The notes: a model not told the origin generated them from the sequence alone. A DNA stretch of 36,399 nucleotides from an uncultured Prochlorococcus sp. (GCF_902616385.1 NZ_CACMSM010000014.1:1-36399), one strand, 5' to 3'; shown: positions 9,430 through 18,862, counted from the stretch's first letter. Translations and numbers: made by a program.

Positions 9430-9442
9430 TGATACTTTATCA
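9430..9442. promoter_or_regulatory. Dyad TGATA-CTT-TATCA upstream of rpe
   Basis: A 5-bp inverted repeat with a 3-bp spacer lies ten bases before the possible rpe -35 hexamer. It is one of two dyads in the 187-bp region between the divergent glpX and rpe genes, and could be a small operator. The arms are short, so this is a weak call. Confidence 0.2.
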
Positions 9443-9451
9443 GGCCGTGAC

Positions 9452-9482
9452 TTGAAATTAGGAATAAACAACTAAATATAGT
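9452..9482 (+). promoter_or_regulatory. Possible sigma-70 promoter of rpe
   Basis: TTGAAA at 9452-9457 and TATAGT at 9477-9482 are separated by 19 bp. The hexamers are good but the spacing is longer than the ideal 17. The predicted start of transcription near 9489 would leave a leader of about 20 nt before the ATG at 9510. Confidence 0.3.
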
Positions 9483-9509
9483 ATCTTTATTAAATATTTT
9501 AAAAATTAA

Positions 9510-10265
9510 ATGACTGAGTCAAATCAAACAATTTTAGCTGGTGTTAATAGACCAATTCAAATAATTCCTTCAGTTTTACCAGCAGATTGGGCAAATATGG
9601 GGGCATGTGTGAAAGAGCTCGAGGAAGCTGGGGTAGATAGAATTCAATTTGATGTAATGGATGGGAATTTCGTGCCAAATCTTACATTCGGTCCTGAAAT
9701 GATTGCGGCATGCAGGAAATATTGCAATGTCCCTTTTGAAACTCAATTAATGGTAAGTCAATACAACTGTGAAACCATGCTTGAATCTTATGTAAACGCT
9801 ACAAAGGGAGCGAATGGTGAACCAGGAGTAGTAATAGCTCATGCCGAAGCAAATATTCATTTGCATAGAGTTCTCGGAAGAATAAGAGATTTAGGAGGAT
9901 CTCCTTCTGTTGCATTAAACCCTCATACGCCTTTTGAAATAGTTAAAAACATTATGGATATGGTTGATCATGTTTTAGTTATGACAGTTAATCCAGGCTT
10001 TGGTGGACAAGCTTATATACCAACAATGCTCAATAAAATCAGAGAAATAAGAAACTTTGTTATCGAAAAAAACTTAAATGTCGACATTGAAGTTGATGGG
10101 GGAATAAAAGCAAATTGGACTATTTCACAATGTGCAGATGCTGGAGCTAATTGTTTTATTGCAGGTAGTGGAATGTTTGCTTACCCAACATTAAAAGAGG
10201 GATGTGATGACTTGAGAAAAGTTGCACAGGAAGCTCAAAAGGGGAATGTTCTTTCTGAACCTTAA
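9510..10265 (+). CDS. rpe: Ribulose-phosphate 3-epimerase
   Basis: This enzyme interconverts ribulose 5-phosphate and xylulose 5-phosphate, serving both the Calvin cycle and the pentose-phosphate pathway. It has 251 residues in a TIM barrel. Motifs are IIPSVLPADWANMG (residues 18-31), the metal-binding FDVMDGNFVPNLTFGP (47-62), VNPGFGGQAYIP (160-171) and EVDGGIK near the C-terminus. The N-terminal extension of about 17 residues before IIPSVL is modest and common in cyanobacterial members. It is divergent from glpX and convergent with ccsA, whose stop lies 25 bp away with no clear terminator. The context with glpX, gnd and pgl is metabolically consistent. Confidence 0.98.
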   Translation: MTESNQTILAGVNRPIQIIPSVLPADWANMGACVKELEEAGVDRIQFDVMDGNFVPNLTFGPEMIAACRKYCNVPFETQLMVSQYNCETMLESYVNATKGANGEPGVVIAHAEANIHLHRVLGRIRDLGGSPSVALNPHTPFEIVKNIMDMVDHVLVMTVNPGFGGQAYIPTMLNKIREIRNFVIEKNLNVDIEVDGGIKANWTISQCADAGANCFIAGSGMFAYPTLKEGCDDLRKVAQEAQKGNVLSEP

Positions 10266-10289
10266 TAAATTTTCTGAGAAATTAACAAA

Positions 10290-11219
10290 TCACCCAAATA
10301 TCCAGCCATAACTATGTAACCCTATGCCTAAGAAATTAACTCCTAAATAACATACTAAAACTACTAAAAAGCCTGTAGATGCTAATAATGCTGGTTTGCG
10401 TCCTTGCCAACCCTTGCTTATTCTCATATGTAGATAAGCCGCATAAAACAACCATGAGATAAATGCCCATGTTTCTTTTGGATCCCAACTCCACCATGTA
10501 CCCCAGGCCTCGTTAGCCCAAACTGCACCTGAAATTAAACCGAGAGTCAAAAGAACAAAACCTACTAATATTGAACGATAACTTAGTGTATCTAATTCTT
10601 CCGAATGAGAAAATTCAATAGAATCAACTAAATCATTTATAGGATAGCTATTTGAAAGTTTAAATCCTCCTATACCTGTAGAACTACTTCTGATTTGAAG
10701 GGGCTTATTTTTATTAATAAACAAAACGGACATAGAAAGTAAAGAACCTATTATTAATGCTGCATAACTAAGCATTACGACGCTAACATGCATTACTAAC
10801 CAACTAGACCTTAAAGCTGGAACTAAGTTGGATGATAATTTCAAATCCTCAGGTAAAACAAAACAAGCAAAAGCCACAGTCAACAACTCAATAGGTATGG
10901 CAATTGAGGGAATTATTGGGGCTTGGTATTCTCTTTCAACCAATAGTTGACCTAATGTGATACCCCAAGTAAGAAAATAAAGAGATTCATACAAATTGCT
11001 AATAGGAAAATGACCAGAAATTGACCACCTAAAAAGTAATTGAATTGTTATCAATAAGTTCACTAAAATCGTAATAAGTCGTACAGCAGAAGAAGACTTT
11101 TTTTTAAAAACTGCACCCAAAGAAATTGGTAAGTTAATTAATAAAAAATAAAAAACTAAAAGACCTAAAACTGAAACCGGTTCATATATTAAATTTTTAA
11201 AAAGATTATCTAGAATCAT
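10290..11219 (-). CDS. ccsA: Cytochrome c biogenesis protein CcsA (system II)
   Basis: This is an integral membrane protein of the CcsBA (system II) heme-ligation machinery, which carries heme to the lumen/periplasm and attaches it to apocytochromes c. At 309 residues it has about eight hydrophobic segments (for example 13-35, 47-63, 102-122, 143-165, 216-236, 253-266, 278-300). The WWD heme-binding motif is clear: GTWWSWDPKETWAF at residues 240-253. Histidines at 144, 264 and 302 are candidates for the conserved heme ligands. Its partner ccsB (ccs1) is not in the window. It follows the LptB-like gene on the same strand after 107 bp. Confidence 0.95.
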   Translation of the reverse strand: MILDNLFKNLIYEPVSVLGLLVFYFLLINLPISLGAVFKKKSSSAVRLITILVNLLITIQLLFRWSISGHFPISNLYESLYFLTWGITLGQLLVEREYQAPIIPSIAIPIELLTVAFACFVLPEDLKLSSNLVPALRSSWLVMHVSVVMLSYAALIIGSLLSMSVLFINKNKPLQIRSSSTGIGGFKLSNSYPINDLVDSIEFSHSEELDTLSYRSILVGFVLLTLGLISGAVWANEAWGTWWSWDPKETWAFISWLFYAAYLHMRISKGWQGRKPALLASTGFLVVLVCYLGVNFLGIGLHSYGWIFG

Positions 11220-11326
11220 CCAAGAAATTTATCTGATTTTAAATTTTATGACTTACAAATAATAATTTAAATCATACCTTTGTGAGCAAATCTTTAATAA
11301 TAAATCTTTTATTTTGTAAAAGGATT

Positions 11327-12055
11327 TCAAAGTTTGAAATTATCTCCTAAATAATATTTCTTCACAATTGGATTATCAGCTAATTCACTTGATGATCCAT
11401 TAGCCAAGATTTTTCCCTCACTTAATACATATGATTTATTTGTAATTAAAAGGGTTTCCCTTACATTATGGTCTGTAATAAGAATGCCTACCCCGTCACT
11501 ACTTAATTTAAGAATTAGTTTCTTTAAATCATTAACAGCTAGAGGGTCGATCCCAGCAAACGGCTCGTCTAATAACAAATATTTAGGCCCTTTTCTGCCT
11601 ACAGTGAGAGCCCTGGCTATTTCACACCTCCTCCTCTCTCCTCCTGAAAGTTGATAACCATAATTATCTACAAAATTATTCAAATTAAATTCATTAATTA
11701 ATTGTTCTCTTCTATTTCTAATTGCCGCTCTACTATAAGATGAATTTTGCAAAGCCAAATCTATATTATCCTTAACAGTTAGGTCTCTAAATATACTCGC
11801 TTCTTGAGTTAAATAACCCAACCCAAGTCTTGATCTTATTGGGAGAGGAAGATTGGTTATATTTTTACCATTCATAAAAATTTCACCTTTGTCAGGTTTT
11901 ATATTCCCAACAGCAAGATTAAAAGTAGTAGTTTTCCCAGCACCGTTAGGTCCCATTAAACCTACAACTTCCCCTTGATTTACAGTTACGGAAACATCAT
12001 TTACGATTAATCTTCCTTTAATTGAAAGAGATACATTATTAATTTTTAGTTTCAT
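11327..12055 (-). CDS. lptB: LPS-export-type ABC transporter ATPase, LptB-like
   Basis: This ABC ATPase has 242 residues. Walker A is GPNGAGKTT (35-43), the signature LSGGERRRCEIARAL (136-150), Walker B YLLLDEPFAGIDP (159-171), and the H-loop ITDHNVRETL. The DEPFAGIDP and DHNVRETL forms, with the Q-loop YLTQEASIFRDLTV, are typical of LptB, which powers lipopolysaccharide transfer from the inner membrane through LptFG. LptA, LptC, LptF and LptG are not in the window. A branched-chain amino acid (LivG-like) transporter ATPase is the main alternative, but the H-loop and lack of permease neighbours favour LptB. A 19-base A/T homopolymer lies just upstream. Confidence 0.88.
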   Translation of the reverse strand: MKLKINNVSLSIKGRLIVNDVSVTVNQGEVVGLMGPNGAGKTTTFNLAVGNIKPDKGEIFMNGKNITNLPLPIRSRLGLGYLTQEASIFRDLTVKDNIDLALQNSSYSRAAIRNRREQLINEFNLNNFVDNYGYQLSGGERRRCEIARALTVGRKGPKYLLLDEPFAGIDPLAVNDLKKLILKLSSDGVGILITDHNVRETLLITNKSYVLSEGKILANGSSSELADNPIVKKYYLGDNFKL

Positions 12056-12090
12056 TTTCCTTGAGATCGATTAGTTTTCTTGTTTTCTTG

Positions 12091-12109
12091 AAAAAAAAAA
12101 AAAAAAAAA
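12091..12109. repeat. 19-base poly(A)/poly(T) tract
   Basis: Nineteen consecutive A on the given strand (T on the coding strand of lptB) lie between the DUF309 gene and lptB, 36 bp upstream of the lptB ATG. It is the longest homopolymer I noticed in the window. It may act as an UP-like element, a weak terminator tail or a slippage site; the exact count could also be a sequencing artefact. Confidence 0.9.
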
Positions 12110-12156
12110 TGAAATAGAAAATAATAATTTTTTTGAAGATAAAGAAATATTCATTT

Positions 12157-12528
12157 TCATAAAAGAGGTTTCAAAAAAGGCTTATCGTTCTCATTCAATA
12201 GCTCTTTATACTGTAATTTCCTCAATAAATCTTCCAAACATTTGCAGAAGGATTCAAGATCAATTCCTAAATTAACCTTTGTTCTTGTTTTTATTCTACC
12301 TAAACCCTCTCCAAGCAAAATAGTAGCTCCATTTAAATTTCCTTTGCTTAGGTGAAACTGAGAAACAGATACTTGTAAAATTCCCTGGATAACTTGTCTT
12401 TCGTCACCATCAACGGAATTCCATATTTCTTCAAAAGCATCATGAGCCTCATACCAATCATGCTTATTAAAAAGATTTAAAGCCGTAAAAAGAGAATCCT
12501 TAAAATTTTTTGTACTTTCTTGGTTCAT
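12157..12528 (-). CDS. DUF309 family protein
   Basis: This is a 123-residue helical protein. The segment FNKHDWYEAHDAFEEIWN (about residues 19-36), followed by RQVIQGILQVSVSQFHLSKGN, is the diagnostic core of DUF309, a family of small all-helical proteins found in bacteria and plants. Its conserved His-Asp-x-x-E-x-H-D-x-x-E/W pattern suggests a buried polar or metal-like site, but no biochemical role is established to my knowledge. It starts 11 bp after typA on the same strand, so the two are almost certainly co-transcribed, and precedes the LptB-like gene by 101 bp. A function cannot be assigned from context. Confidence 0.88.
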   Translation of the reverse strand: MNQESTKNFKDSLFTALNLFNKHDWYEAHDAFEEIWNSVDGDERQVIQGILQVSVSQFHLSKGNLNGATILLGEGLGRIKTRTKVNLGIDLESFCKCLEDLLRKLQYKELLNENDKPFLKPLL

Positions 12529-12539
12529 GAAACTAATTA

Positions 12540-14336
12540 TTAATTTCTTTTCTTTTTATTTATTTTTCTCATTCTTATTGAATCAGGTGTTACCTCTAGC
12601 ATTTCATCTGGACCAATATATTCGAGTGCTCTTTCAAGGGTAATATCAACAGGTGATTGCAAAGTATCAAGTTCTTCTGCCCCTGCAGACCTCATATTAG
12701 TCAACTGCTTAGTTTTACATATATTCAATTCAAGATCTTGAGGTCGATTATTTTCTCCAATTATCATTCCCTTATAAACTTTAACTCCAGGTTTAATGAA
12801 ATAGACTCCCCTATCTTCAGCATTCTTTAATGCATAAAATGTGGCAACACCTTCCTCAAAGGCTATAAGGACTCCATTTCTTCTAGTTTCAAAATCTCCT
12901 GTTTTAGGTTTATATTCATAAAATGAGTGACTCATGATGCCTTCACCTCTTGTTATCCGAACAAATTCACCACGAAATCCAATTAGTCCTCTTGATGGTA
13001 CAAGGAACTCTAATTGAGTTCTCCCGTCTGAACTTGTCTGCATATTTTTCATCTCTGCCTTTCTAGATCCAAGTTTTTCTATACAAGAACCAACGGATAC
13101 TTCAGGCACATCTAGGACCAAAGTCTCTATAGGCTCACATTCAACATTATCAATTTCTCTAAAAATTACTTGAGGTTGTGAGATTTGAAACTCGAACCCT
13201 TCTCTTCTCATAGTTTCAATTAAAATGCCTAAATGTAACTCTCCTCTTCCTGAGACTGAAAACCTATCAGGAGAATCAGTTTCTTCAACCCTTAACGCGA
13301 CATTTGTTAAAAGTTCCCTTTCCAATCTATTTTTTAATTGTCTACTAGTAACAAATTTCCCTTCTTTACCTGCGAATGGAGAATCGTTAACAACAAAAGT
13401 CATATTTAAGGTGGGTTCATCAACTTTGATCAATGGAAGTGGATGGGGAGAATCGGGACATGCTATGGTCTCACCAATATTGACATCATCGAAACCAGAA
13501 ACTGCAACGATATCTCCCGCAAATGCTTCATTTATATCAATCCTCTGTAATCCTTCGAATCCAAGTAATTTACTAACCTTTCCTTTAATAGTTTTACCGT
13601 TTTCTTTAATTAAACTAGCTTGTTGACCATTTTTTATAGTTCCATTATGAATTTTCCCAATTACAATTCTGCCTAAGAAATCAGAATAGTCCAAAGTAGT
13701 TATTTGTAGCTGAAGCGGCTTATTGGCATCACCTACTGGAGGTGGAACATGTCTAATAATAGCTTCAAAAAGAGGCATCATATTGTCACTGTTAGATTCC
13801 ATCTCTTCTTTTGCAAAGCCGGAAAGGCCGCTTCCAAAAAGATAAGGAAAATCACATTGATCATCATCTGCTCCTAACTCTAAAAACAAATCCAATACCT
13901 TATCAATTGCTATTTCTGGGACTACTCTTGGCCTATCAATTTTATTTACAAAAACTATAGGCCTGAGTCCTTTTTCTAATGCTTTTTTTAAAACAAATCT
14001 TGTTTGAGGCATCGGTCCCTCATTTGCATCAACGATAAGCAGACAACCATCAACCATTCCCAAAACCCTCTCTACTTCTCCTCCAAAATCTGCATGTCCG
14101 GGTGTATCTATAATGTTAATTCTGGTATTTTTATAGTTCACCGCAGTATTTTTTGAGAGTATGGTTATTCCTCTTTCTCTTTCTAAATCATTCGAATCCA
14201 TTACGCATGTAGGAATAACTTCATTGTCTCTAAATATTCCTGACTGAGATAATAACGCGTCTACGAGAGTTGTCTTACCATGGTCTACGTGGGCAATAAT
14301 TGCAACATTCCTAATTTCTTTTATCGAAGATGACAT
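12540..14336 (-). CDS. typA: Translational GTPase TypA/BipA
   Basis: This ribosome-associated GTPase of the EF-G/LepA superfamily is implicated in stress and cold adaptation and 50S assembly. It has 598 residues, standard for the family. G1 is [10 protein letters not shown] (15-24); the switch I region has [12 protein letters not shown]3 is [11 protein letters not shown] (77-87); G4 is NKID (131-134). Domains II, III (EF-G-like) and the TypA-specific C-terminal part with [20 protein letters not shown] and [11 protein letters not shown] follow. The start gives the usual short N-terminus before the P-loop. DUF309 follows after 11 bp. Confidence 0.98.
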   Translation of the reverse strand: MSSSIKEIRNVAIIAHVDHGKTTLVDALLSQSGIFRDNEVIPTCVMDSNDLERERGITILSKNTAVNYKNTRINIIDTPGHADFGGEVERVLGMVDGCLLIVDANEGPMPQTRFVLKKALEKGLRPIVFVNKIDRPRVVPEIAIDKVLDLFLELGADDDQCDFPYLFGSGLSGFAKEEMESNSDNMMPLFEAIIRHVPPPVGDANKPLQLQITTLDYSDFLGRIVIGKIHNGTIKNGQQASLIKENGKTIKGKVSKLLGFEGLQRIDINEAFAGDIVAVSGFDDVNIGETIACPDSPHPLPLIKVDEPTLNMTFVVNDSPFAGKEGKFVTSRQLKNRLERELLTNVALRVEETDSPDRFSVSGRGELHLGILIETMRREGFEFQISQPQVIFREIDNVECEPIETLVLDVPEVSVGSCIEKLGSRKAEMKNMQTSSDGRTQLEFLVPSRGLIGFRGEFVRITRGEGIMSHSFYEYKPKTGDFETRRNGVLIAFEEGVATFYALKNAEDRGVYFIKPGVKVYKGMIIGENNRPQDLELNICKTKQLTNMRSAGAEELDTLQSPVDITLERALEYIGPDEMLEVTPDSIRMRKINKKKRN

Positions 14337-14346
14337 TTATAAATCT

Positions 14347-14375
14347 TATATAAAATAGTAGATTGACTTTGTTAA
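14347..14375 (-). promoter_or_regulatory. Possible typA promoter
   Basis: On the minus strand TTAACA (complement of 14370-14375) is followed after 17 bp by TATATA (complement of 14347-14352). The spacing is ideal. The predicted start of transcription would leave only a few bases before the typA ATG at 14336, so either the message is nearly leaderless or the true promoter lies further up in the 130-bp gap. Confidence 0.28.
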
Positions 14376-14466
14376 GGCTAACTCAAAAAATGCTTATTAT
14401 GAGAATTTTCTCTTTAAGACTTTGAAAAACATAATCATATTGAATAATTTAATTAATGAATTAGGT

Positions 14467-15180
14467 TTATAATTTTCTATTTGAACTTTCAAAAATCTTT
14501 AAAGCTTCAATTGATCCCTCATATCTCCAATGCCAAGGTTCATAATCTATAAATTTATTATCTTTGGTGAAAGATAACTTAAAATGAAATTTAGCTGCGT
14601 TATTTATTAACCATCTAAAGGCGTCAGTATTTTCGAATTCGGTTTCAAAGTCTGTTTGTCTTTGAGTAGCATCACCAATATCAATTGCAAAACCAGTACT
14701 ATGTTCAGAATATCCAGGGGGGGCTGAAACTCTAGCTCTTTCTGCGGCTTCCTGATTTCTAAAAGATTTAAGAGAATAGAAGATTTCGTTTTGCAAATTT
14801 ATTGATCTATAACCACTCAAGAAAACTAAGTATATCCCATTCTTTTTTGCTTCATCCCTCATTTTTAACAATGAATCACGCATATCAATATGAACTTGAA
14901 TATTGGGCTCAATTAAAACTAGTTTCTCCTTAGGAATTTCCGCATAGGGTAAATGGCCTAAAATTCTATGGTCATGATTTATCTGAGCCTGAAAATTGAT
15001 ATTTCCATGAGATCCTATTTCTATATTTCTAATTAATCGCAATACAAGGAGAGAAAAAAGGAGAACAAGAAATGGAGCAAATATTATTAATTTTTTAAAG
15101 AATATTAAGTTGGAATTTTTTAAGTAGATTCTTTTGGCTAGTGGAATATCAAATTGATTTAAATCTTTTTTTTGTTCCAA
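14467..15180 (-). CDS. Membrane-anchored D,D-carboxypeptidase, VanY-like (peptidase M15B)
   Basis: This 237-residue zinc peptidase would remove the terminal D-Ala from peptidoglycan stem peptides. One hydrophobic segment (about residues 31-50) with positive residues before it predicts an inner-membrane anchor with the catalytic domain outside. The M15 zinc motifs are intact: LSGYRS (121-126), GYSEHSTGFAIDIGD (156-170) supplying H160 and D167, and YEPWHWRYEG (213-222) supplying E214 and H217. It stands alone between typA and chlP. A second M15 enzyme, VanX-like, lies at 20654-21337. No vanRS-type regulator or D-Ala-D-Lac ligase is near, so wall remodelling or recycling, not antibiotic resistance, is the likely job. 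Confidence 0.9.
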   Translation of the reverse strand: MEQKKDLNQFDIPLAKRIYLKNSNLIFFKKLIIFAPFLVLLFSLLVLRLIRNIEIGSHGNINFQAQINHDHRILGHLPYAEIPKEKLVLIEPNIQVHIDMRDSLLKMRDEAKKNGIYLVFLSGYRSINLQNEIFYSLKSFRNQEAAERARVSAPPGYSEHSTGFAIDIGDATQRQTDFETEFENTDAFRWLINNAAKFHFKLSFTKDNKFIDYEPWHWRYEGSIEALKIFESSNRKL

Positions 15181-15292
15181 TATTTATAAATGAACCTGGA
15201 AAACATATTTCGATATTAACTATTATTTTAAGAAATGCACTTTTATAAGCAAAAAAGATGTAGTTTTTATATACAGTATTATTTTTTTTCAT

Positions 15293-16633
15293 ATGTTGAG
15301 GGTAGCTGTTATTGGTGGAGGTCCAAGTGGTTCATGTGCGGCAGAAATACTTGCTAAAGCTGGGATAAAAACTTGGCTCTTCGAGAGAAAATTAGATAAT
15401 GCAAAACCATGTGGAGGAGCAATTCCACTTTGCATGGTCGAAGAATTTGATTTGCCCGAGTCAATTATTGATAGAAAAGTTAGGCATATGAGAATGATAT
15501 CTCCATCAAATAGAGAGGTAGATATAAGTTTAGATAGAGTTTATGGGAAAAGTGATAATGAGTTTATTGGGATGTGTAGAAGAGAAGTTATGGATGCCTT
15601 TATGCGCAACAGAGCATCAGATCTTGGCGCTACATTAATAAATGGATTAGTTACTTCTATTGATACTGGCGATAATAATCAAGGGCCATATAAGCTTTCC
15701 TACTCAGATTTTACGCATGGAGATAAAAAAGGGGAACTCAAAGAGCTTACTGTTGACCTTTTGATCGGAGCTGATGGAGCCAATAGCAGAGTCGCAAAAG
15801 CAATGGATGCAGGGGATTACAAAGTTGCTATAGCATTTCAGGAAAGAATTAAGTTGCCTAAAGAAGAAATGAGTTACTACGAAGATCTCGCTGAAATGTA
15901 TGTTGGTACTGATGTTTCTCCTGATTTTTATGGGTGGGTATTTCCTAAATATGATCATGTTGCTGTGGGCACTGGAACCATGCAAAAGAATCAGTCATTA
16001 ATTAAAGCACTTCAAGAGGGTGTAAGAAATAGGGCAAAGAAAAGACTTGTTAATGGTGAAGTAATAAAGGTAGAAGCTCACCCTATTCCTGAGCATCCTA
16101 GGCCAAGAAGAGTAGTTGGGAGAATGGCATTGGTTGGTGATGCAGCTGGTTACGTTACAAAAAGTTCTGGAGAGGGTATTTATTTTGCTGCAAAAAGCGG
16201 AAGAATGTGTGCTGAAGAAATTGTTGAAGCATCAAAAAACGGTCAAGTAATTCCATCAGAAAAAGATTTAAAAAACTATCTAAAAAAATGGGATAAAAAA
16301 TATGGCACAACTTATAAGGTGCTGGAAATCCTTCAAAATATTTTCTACAGAAATGATTCTGCAAGAGAAGCCTTTGTTGAGATGTGTGATGACATGGATG
16401 TACAAAGACTGACTTTTGATAGTTACTTATACAAAAGAGTTGTCTCCATGAAACCATTACAGCAACTTAAAATTACAATGCTTACACTTGGTTCGATTTT
16501 AAGAGGGAAAGCCCTAGCACCTCTAAAATATAAACCCGTTGATAGTGCTGTTAGGGAAAATAAAGAAGTAGAAAAAATGCTAGAAAATTATTCAATTAAG
16601 GGAGGCATTAAAGTTAAGAGTTCAAAAGTGTAA
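15293..16633 (+). CDS. chlP: Geranylgeranyl diphosphate/chlorophyll reductase
   Basis: This enzyme reduces three double bonds of the geranylgeranyl chain to phytyl, for chlorophyll and tocopherol. It has 446 residues. The FAD-binding GGGPSGSCAAEILAKAG lies at residues 8-24, with ERK following. FIGMCRREVMDAFMRNRA and the DLLIGADGANSRVAKAM motif come in the middle. GDAAGYVTKSSGEGIYFA begins at residue 282 and completes the flavin site. This is the full layout of the ChlP/BchP family. The ATG chosen is the first in frame and gives the standard MLRVAVIGGGPSG start. A TATTAT at 15277-15282 is a possible -10. Its 3' end overlaps glyS (opposite strand) by 20 bp. Confidence 0.97.
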   Translation: MLRVAVIGGGPSGSCAAEILAKAGIKTWLFERKLDNAKPCGGAIPLCMVEEFDLPESIIDRKVRHMRMISPSNREVDISLDRVYGKSDNEFIGMCRREVMDAFMRNRASDLGATLINGLVTSIDTGDNNQGPYKLSYSDFTHGDKKGELKELTVDLLIGADGANSRVAKAMDAGDYKVAIAFQERIKLPKEEMSYYEDLAEMYVGTDVSPDFYGWVFPKYDHVAVGTGTMQKNQSLIKALQEGVRNRAKKRLVNGEVIKVEAHPIPEHPRPRRVVGRMALVGDAAGYVTKSSGEGIYFAAKSGRMCAEEIVEASKNGQVIPSEKDLKNYLKKWDKKYGTTYKVLEILQNIFYRNDSAREAFVEMCDDMDVQRLTFDSYLYKRVVSMKPLQQLKITMLTLGSILRGKALAPLKYKPVDSAVRENKEVEKMLENYSIKGGIKVKSSKV

Positions 16634-18776
16634 AGTCGGCTATTTTTAAAGAATAATTTCGAATTAGGCCTAACAAATTGAGTCTATTAGTTCTTATTTT
16701 TAAATCCTCTGACATTATTAGGACTCCCTTTTCATTATCAAATAAATCCTCGATAGTGTTTATATTACCCTCAAACAAATTTAGGAGTTCCAAATAATTG
16801 CAATAACCTTCCGAAAAAAGTTTTTCTAATTCTCCAATAAAATCAAAAGCTTTCAATTCACATTCTTTTTCAAAAAGTTTTCTGTTTACATAATCTCTTG
16901 TTGAGAGAACATTTGTTGAAAGATCACTATTATTAGCTAATTTGCTTACCCTAGTAATTACCTTCTGGATTTCGACAAAATTTTCCTTTTCTTTAAAATT
17001 CATAATAGCTTTAATCCTATTTTTAAGATCAACAATATTCAATACTCTTTTTTGAGATAATTCATCAGAACAGCAAACAGCCTTTATTAATTCTTTACTT
17101 AGTGATATTTCTTCTAAATGACTAACAATTCTTTGAACTAAAAATTCATTTAAATCATTAAATACTTTTTCTCTTGAGAAGTTTAAATTCGGAAATGCGA
17201 TTTTCCAAAGATCAATAAGTTCGTTAAACAATTTATCTAAAGGTAAATCAAGTTCATAATCCCAAATTATTTTAATCACTCCATTCAAATTTCTTCTTAA
17301 AGCATAAGGGTCAGATGATCCACTGGGACGCTTACCAGAAATAAATATACTTATTAAAGTTTCGACCTTATCTGCTATAGAAACTATTGCACCATATTTT
17401 GTGGAGGGCAAAGCATCTTTATAAAAAGAAGGTAAATAATGTTCAGCTACGGCCAAGCAAACATCCTCACTAAATCCCTCATGTTTAAGATATTTACCGC
17501 CCATTATTCCTTGCAGCTCTGGGAATTCAAAAACAATTTCGCTACATAAGTCGTTTTTACAGTATTTAGCAGCTTCTATTATTTTTTTTTCTTCTAAAGA
17601 CTTATCGTTTAAAAATTTAAGAATTTTTTTAGTAACTTCCTCTATCCTCTCTACCCTCTGAAATATATTTCCAAGTCCTTTTAAATAGGAAACAGATTTA
17701 AGCTTTTCATTTCTTTCGATTGAAGCAACTTTTTTGTCACTTTGTACGAAAAACTTTGCATCTGAAAACCTTGCCCTTAATACTTTCTCATTACCTTTGG
17801 CAATATTATTATTTGATTCTTCAAGACCATTTGAAATAATGCAGAAAGTTGTACTAATATTTTTTTCAGAGCTTAAATCTAGTTTAGAAAAACTTTTGTT
17901 TTTCAATAAAAAAGGAATGTATCTCTGATGACTTTTCATGACTGTTGAGAGAACTTCAACCGGAAGATCAAGAAATTCATCACTAAATTTGCCAATAATT
18001 AAGTCTGGCCATTCAACTAAATCAGTTAGTTCATTTAGTAATCCTTCTGAAAGGTCAGGTTTCAGATTTAAAGATTTAGATGCCTGATTTATTAAACTTT
18101 CAATTTTTTCTTTTCTTTCTTTTCGAATAGCTACTACTCTATTTCGTTTCAATAATTCAAAAAAATCTTCAGGATTCTGAACTTCTAAAACTTCATTGAT
18201 AAGCCTATGACTTTTTGTTTTATTACTTATTTTGATCTTTGGATCACATTCATCAAATTCAAAATCAAGAATTTCATCGTTATAAATAGAGGCAATCCAC
18301 CTAATAGGTCTTGAAAATTTTATGTTCCCAGCCCCCCATTTCATAAATCTAGGGCCTTGAAGACTCTTTACTAATTTTGGGATAATAGAAGACAAAGAAA
18401 TTTTTGTTGATAGTCCTTTCTCAATTTTCTTTCCAAATACAAAATCACCCTTTTCTGTATTTTTTATTTCTAGCTCACCTACATCTATATCTAAGCTATT
18501 AGCAAATCCTAATGCAGCATTTGTAGGACATCCATTTAAATAAGCTGAATTTGCTTTAGGCCCTTTTCTTTCTATTATCTTATCTTCTGCATAATCAACT
18601 AAACCTTCGAGAAGTAGAACTATCCTCCTTGGTGTAGAAGTAACAACTATATTTTCGAATTTGATTAATTTTTTATTCAATTCAAATTCTATTAAAGATT
18701 TAAATTGCTCTAGAACAGAATGAGAAAATTTTGCGGGCAACTCTTCTGTTCCTATCTCAAGTAAATATTTAGACAA
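16614..18776 (-). CDS. glyS: Glycyl-tRNA synthetase beta subunit
   Basis: This is the beta chain of the bacterial alpha2-beta2 glycyl-tRNA synthetase, which recognises and binds tRNA(Gly). It has 720 residues, a normal length. The N-terminus YLLEIGTEELPAKF (4-17) is the family signature, followed by TPRRIVLLLEGL. The middle has FMKWGAGNIKFSRPIRWI and EWPDLIIGKF, and the HD-like region contains DPYALRRNLNGVIKII. The C-terminal helical domain is poorly conserved, as usual. The catalytic alpha subunit (glyQ) must be encoded elsewhere, as in most cyanobacteria. The last 20 bp overlap the chlP 3' end tail to tail. It is divergent from sir, with an 86-bp gap. Confidence 0.97.
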   Translation of the reverse strand: MSKYLLEIGTEELPAKFSHSVLEQFKSLIEFELNKKLIKFENIVVTSTPRRIVLLLEGLVDYAEDKIIERKGPKANSAYLNGCPTNAALGFANSLDIDVGELEIKNTEKGDFVFGKKIEKGLSTKISLSSIIPKLVKSLQGPRFMKWGAGNIKFSRPIRWIASIYNDEILDFEFDECDPKIKISNKTKSHRLINEVLEVQNPEDFFELLKRNRVVAIRKERKEKIESLINQASKSLNLKPDLSEGLLNELTDLVEWPDLIIGKFSDEFLDLPVEVLSTVMKSHQRYIPFLLKNKSFSKLDLSSEKNISTTFCIISNGLEESNNNIAKGNEKVLRARFSDAKFFVQSDKKVASIERNEKLKSVSYLKGLGNIFQRVERIEEVTKKILKFLNDKSLEEKKIIEAAKYCKNDLCSEIVFEFPELQGIMGGKYLKHEGFSEDVCLAVAEHYLPSFYKDALPSTKYGAIVSIADKVETLISIFISGKRPSGSSDPYALRRNLNGVIKIIWDYELDLPLDKLFNELIDLWKIAFPNLNFSREKVFNDLNEFLVQRIVSHLEEISLSKELIKAVCCSDELSQKRVLNIVDLKNRIKAIMNFKEKENFVEIQKVITRVSKLANNSDLSTNVLSTRDYVNRKLFEKECELKAFDFIGELEKLFSEGYCNYLELLNLFEGNINTIEDLFDNEKGVLIMSEDLKIRTNRLNLLGLIRNYSLKIADFTLLNS

Positions 18777-18862
18777 GAAAAAAATATAACTTAACTTACT
18801 ATAATTTACTACCAGTTAAATAAGCTTTTCGCTAATGTATAAAAAGAGATATTTTTGGTCCT

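Noticed and set aside
13225-13626. Open frame of 133 codons on the plus strand inside typA
   Set aside because: It lies opposite conserved TypA sequence and has no family features; it is a shadow.
15260-15274. NtcA-like GTA...TAC palindrome in front of chlP
   Set aside because: The spacing between GTA and TAC is nine bases, not the required eight, and chlP is not a typical NtcA target.
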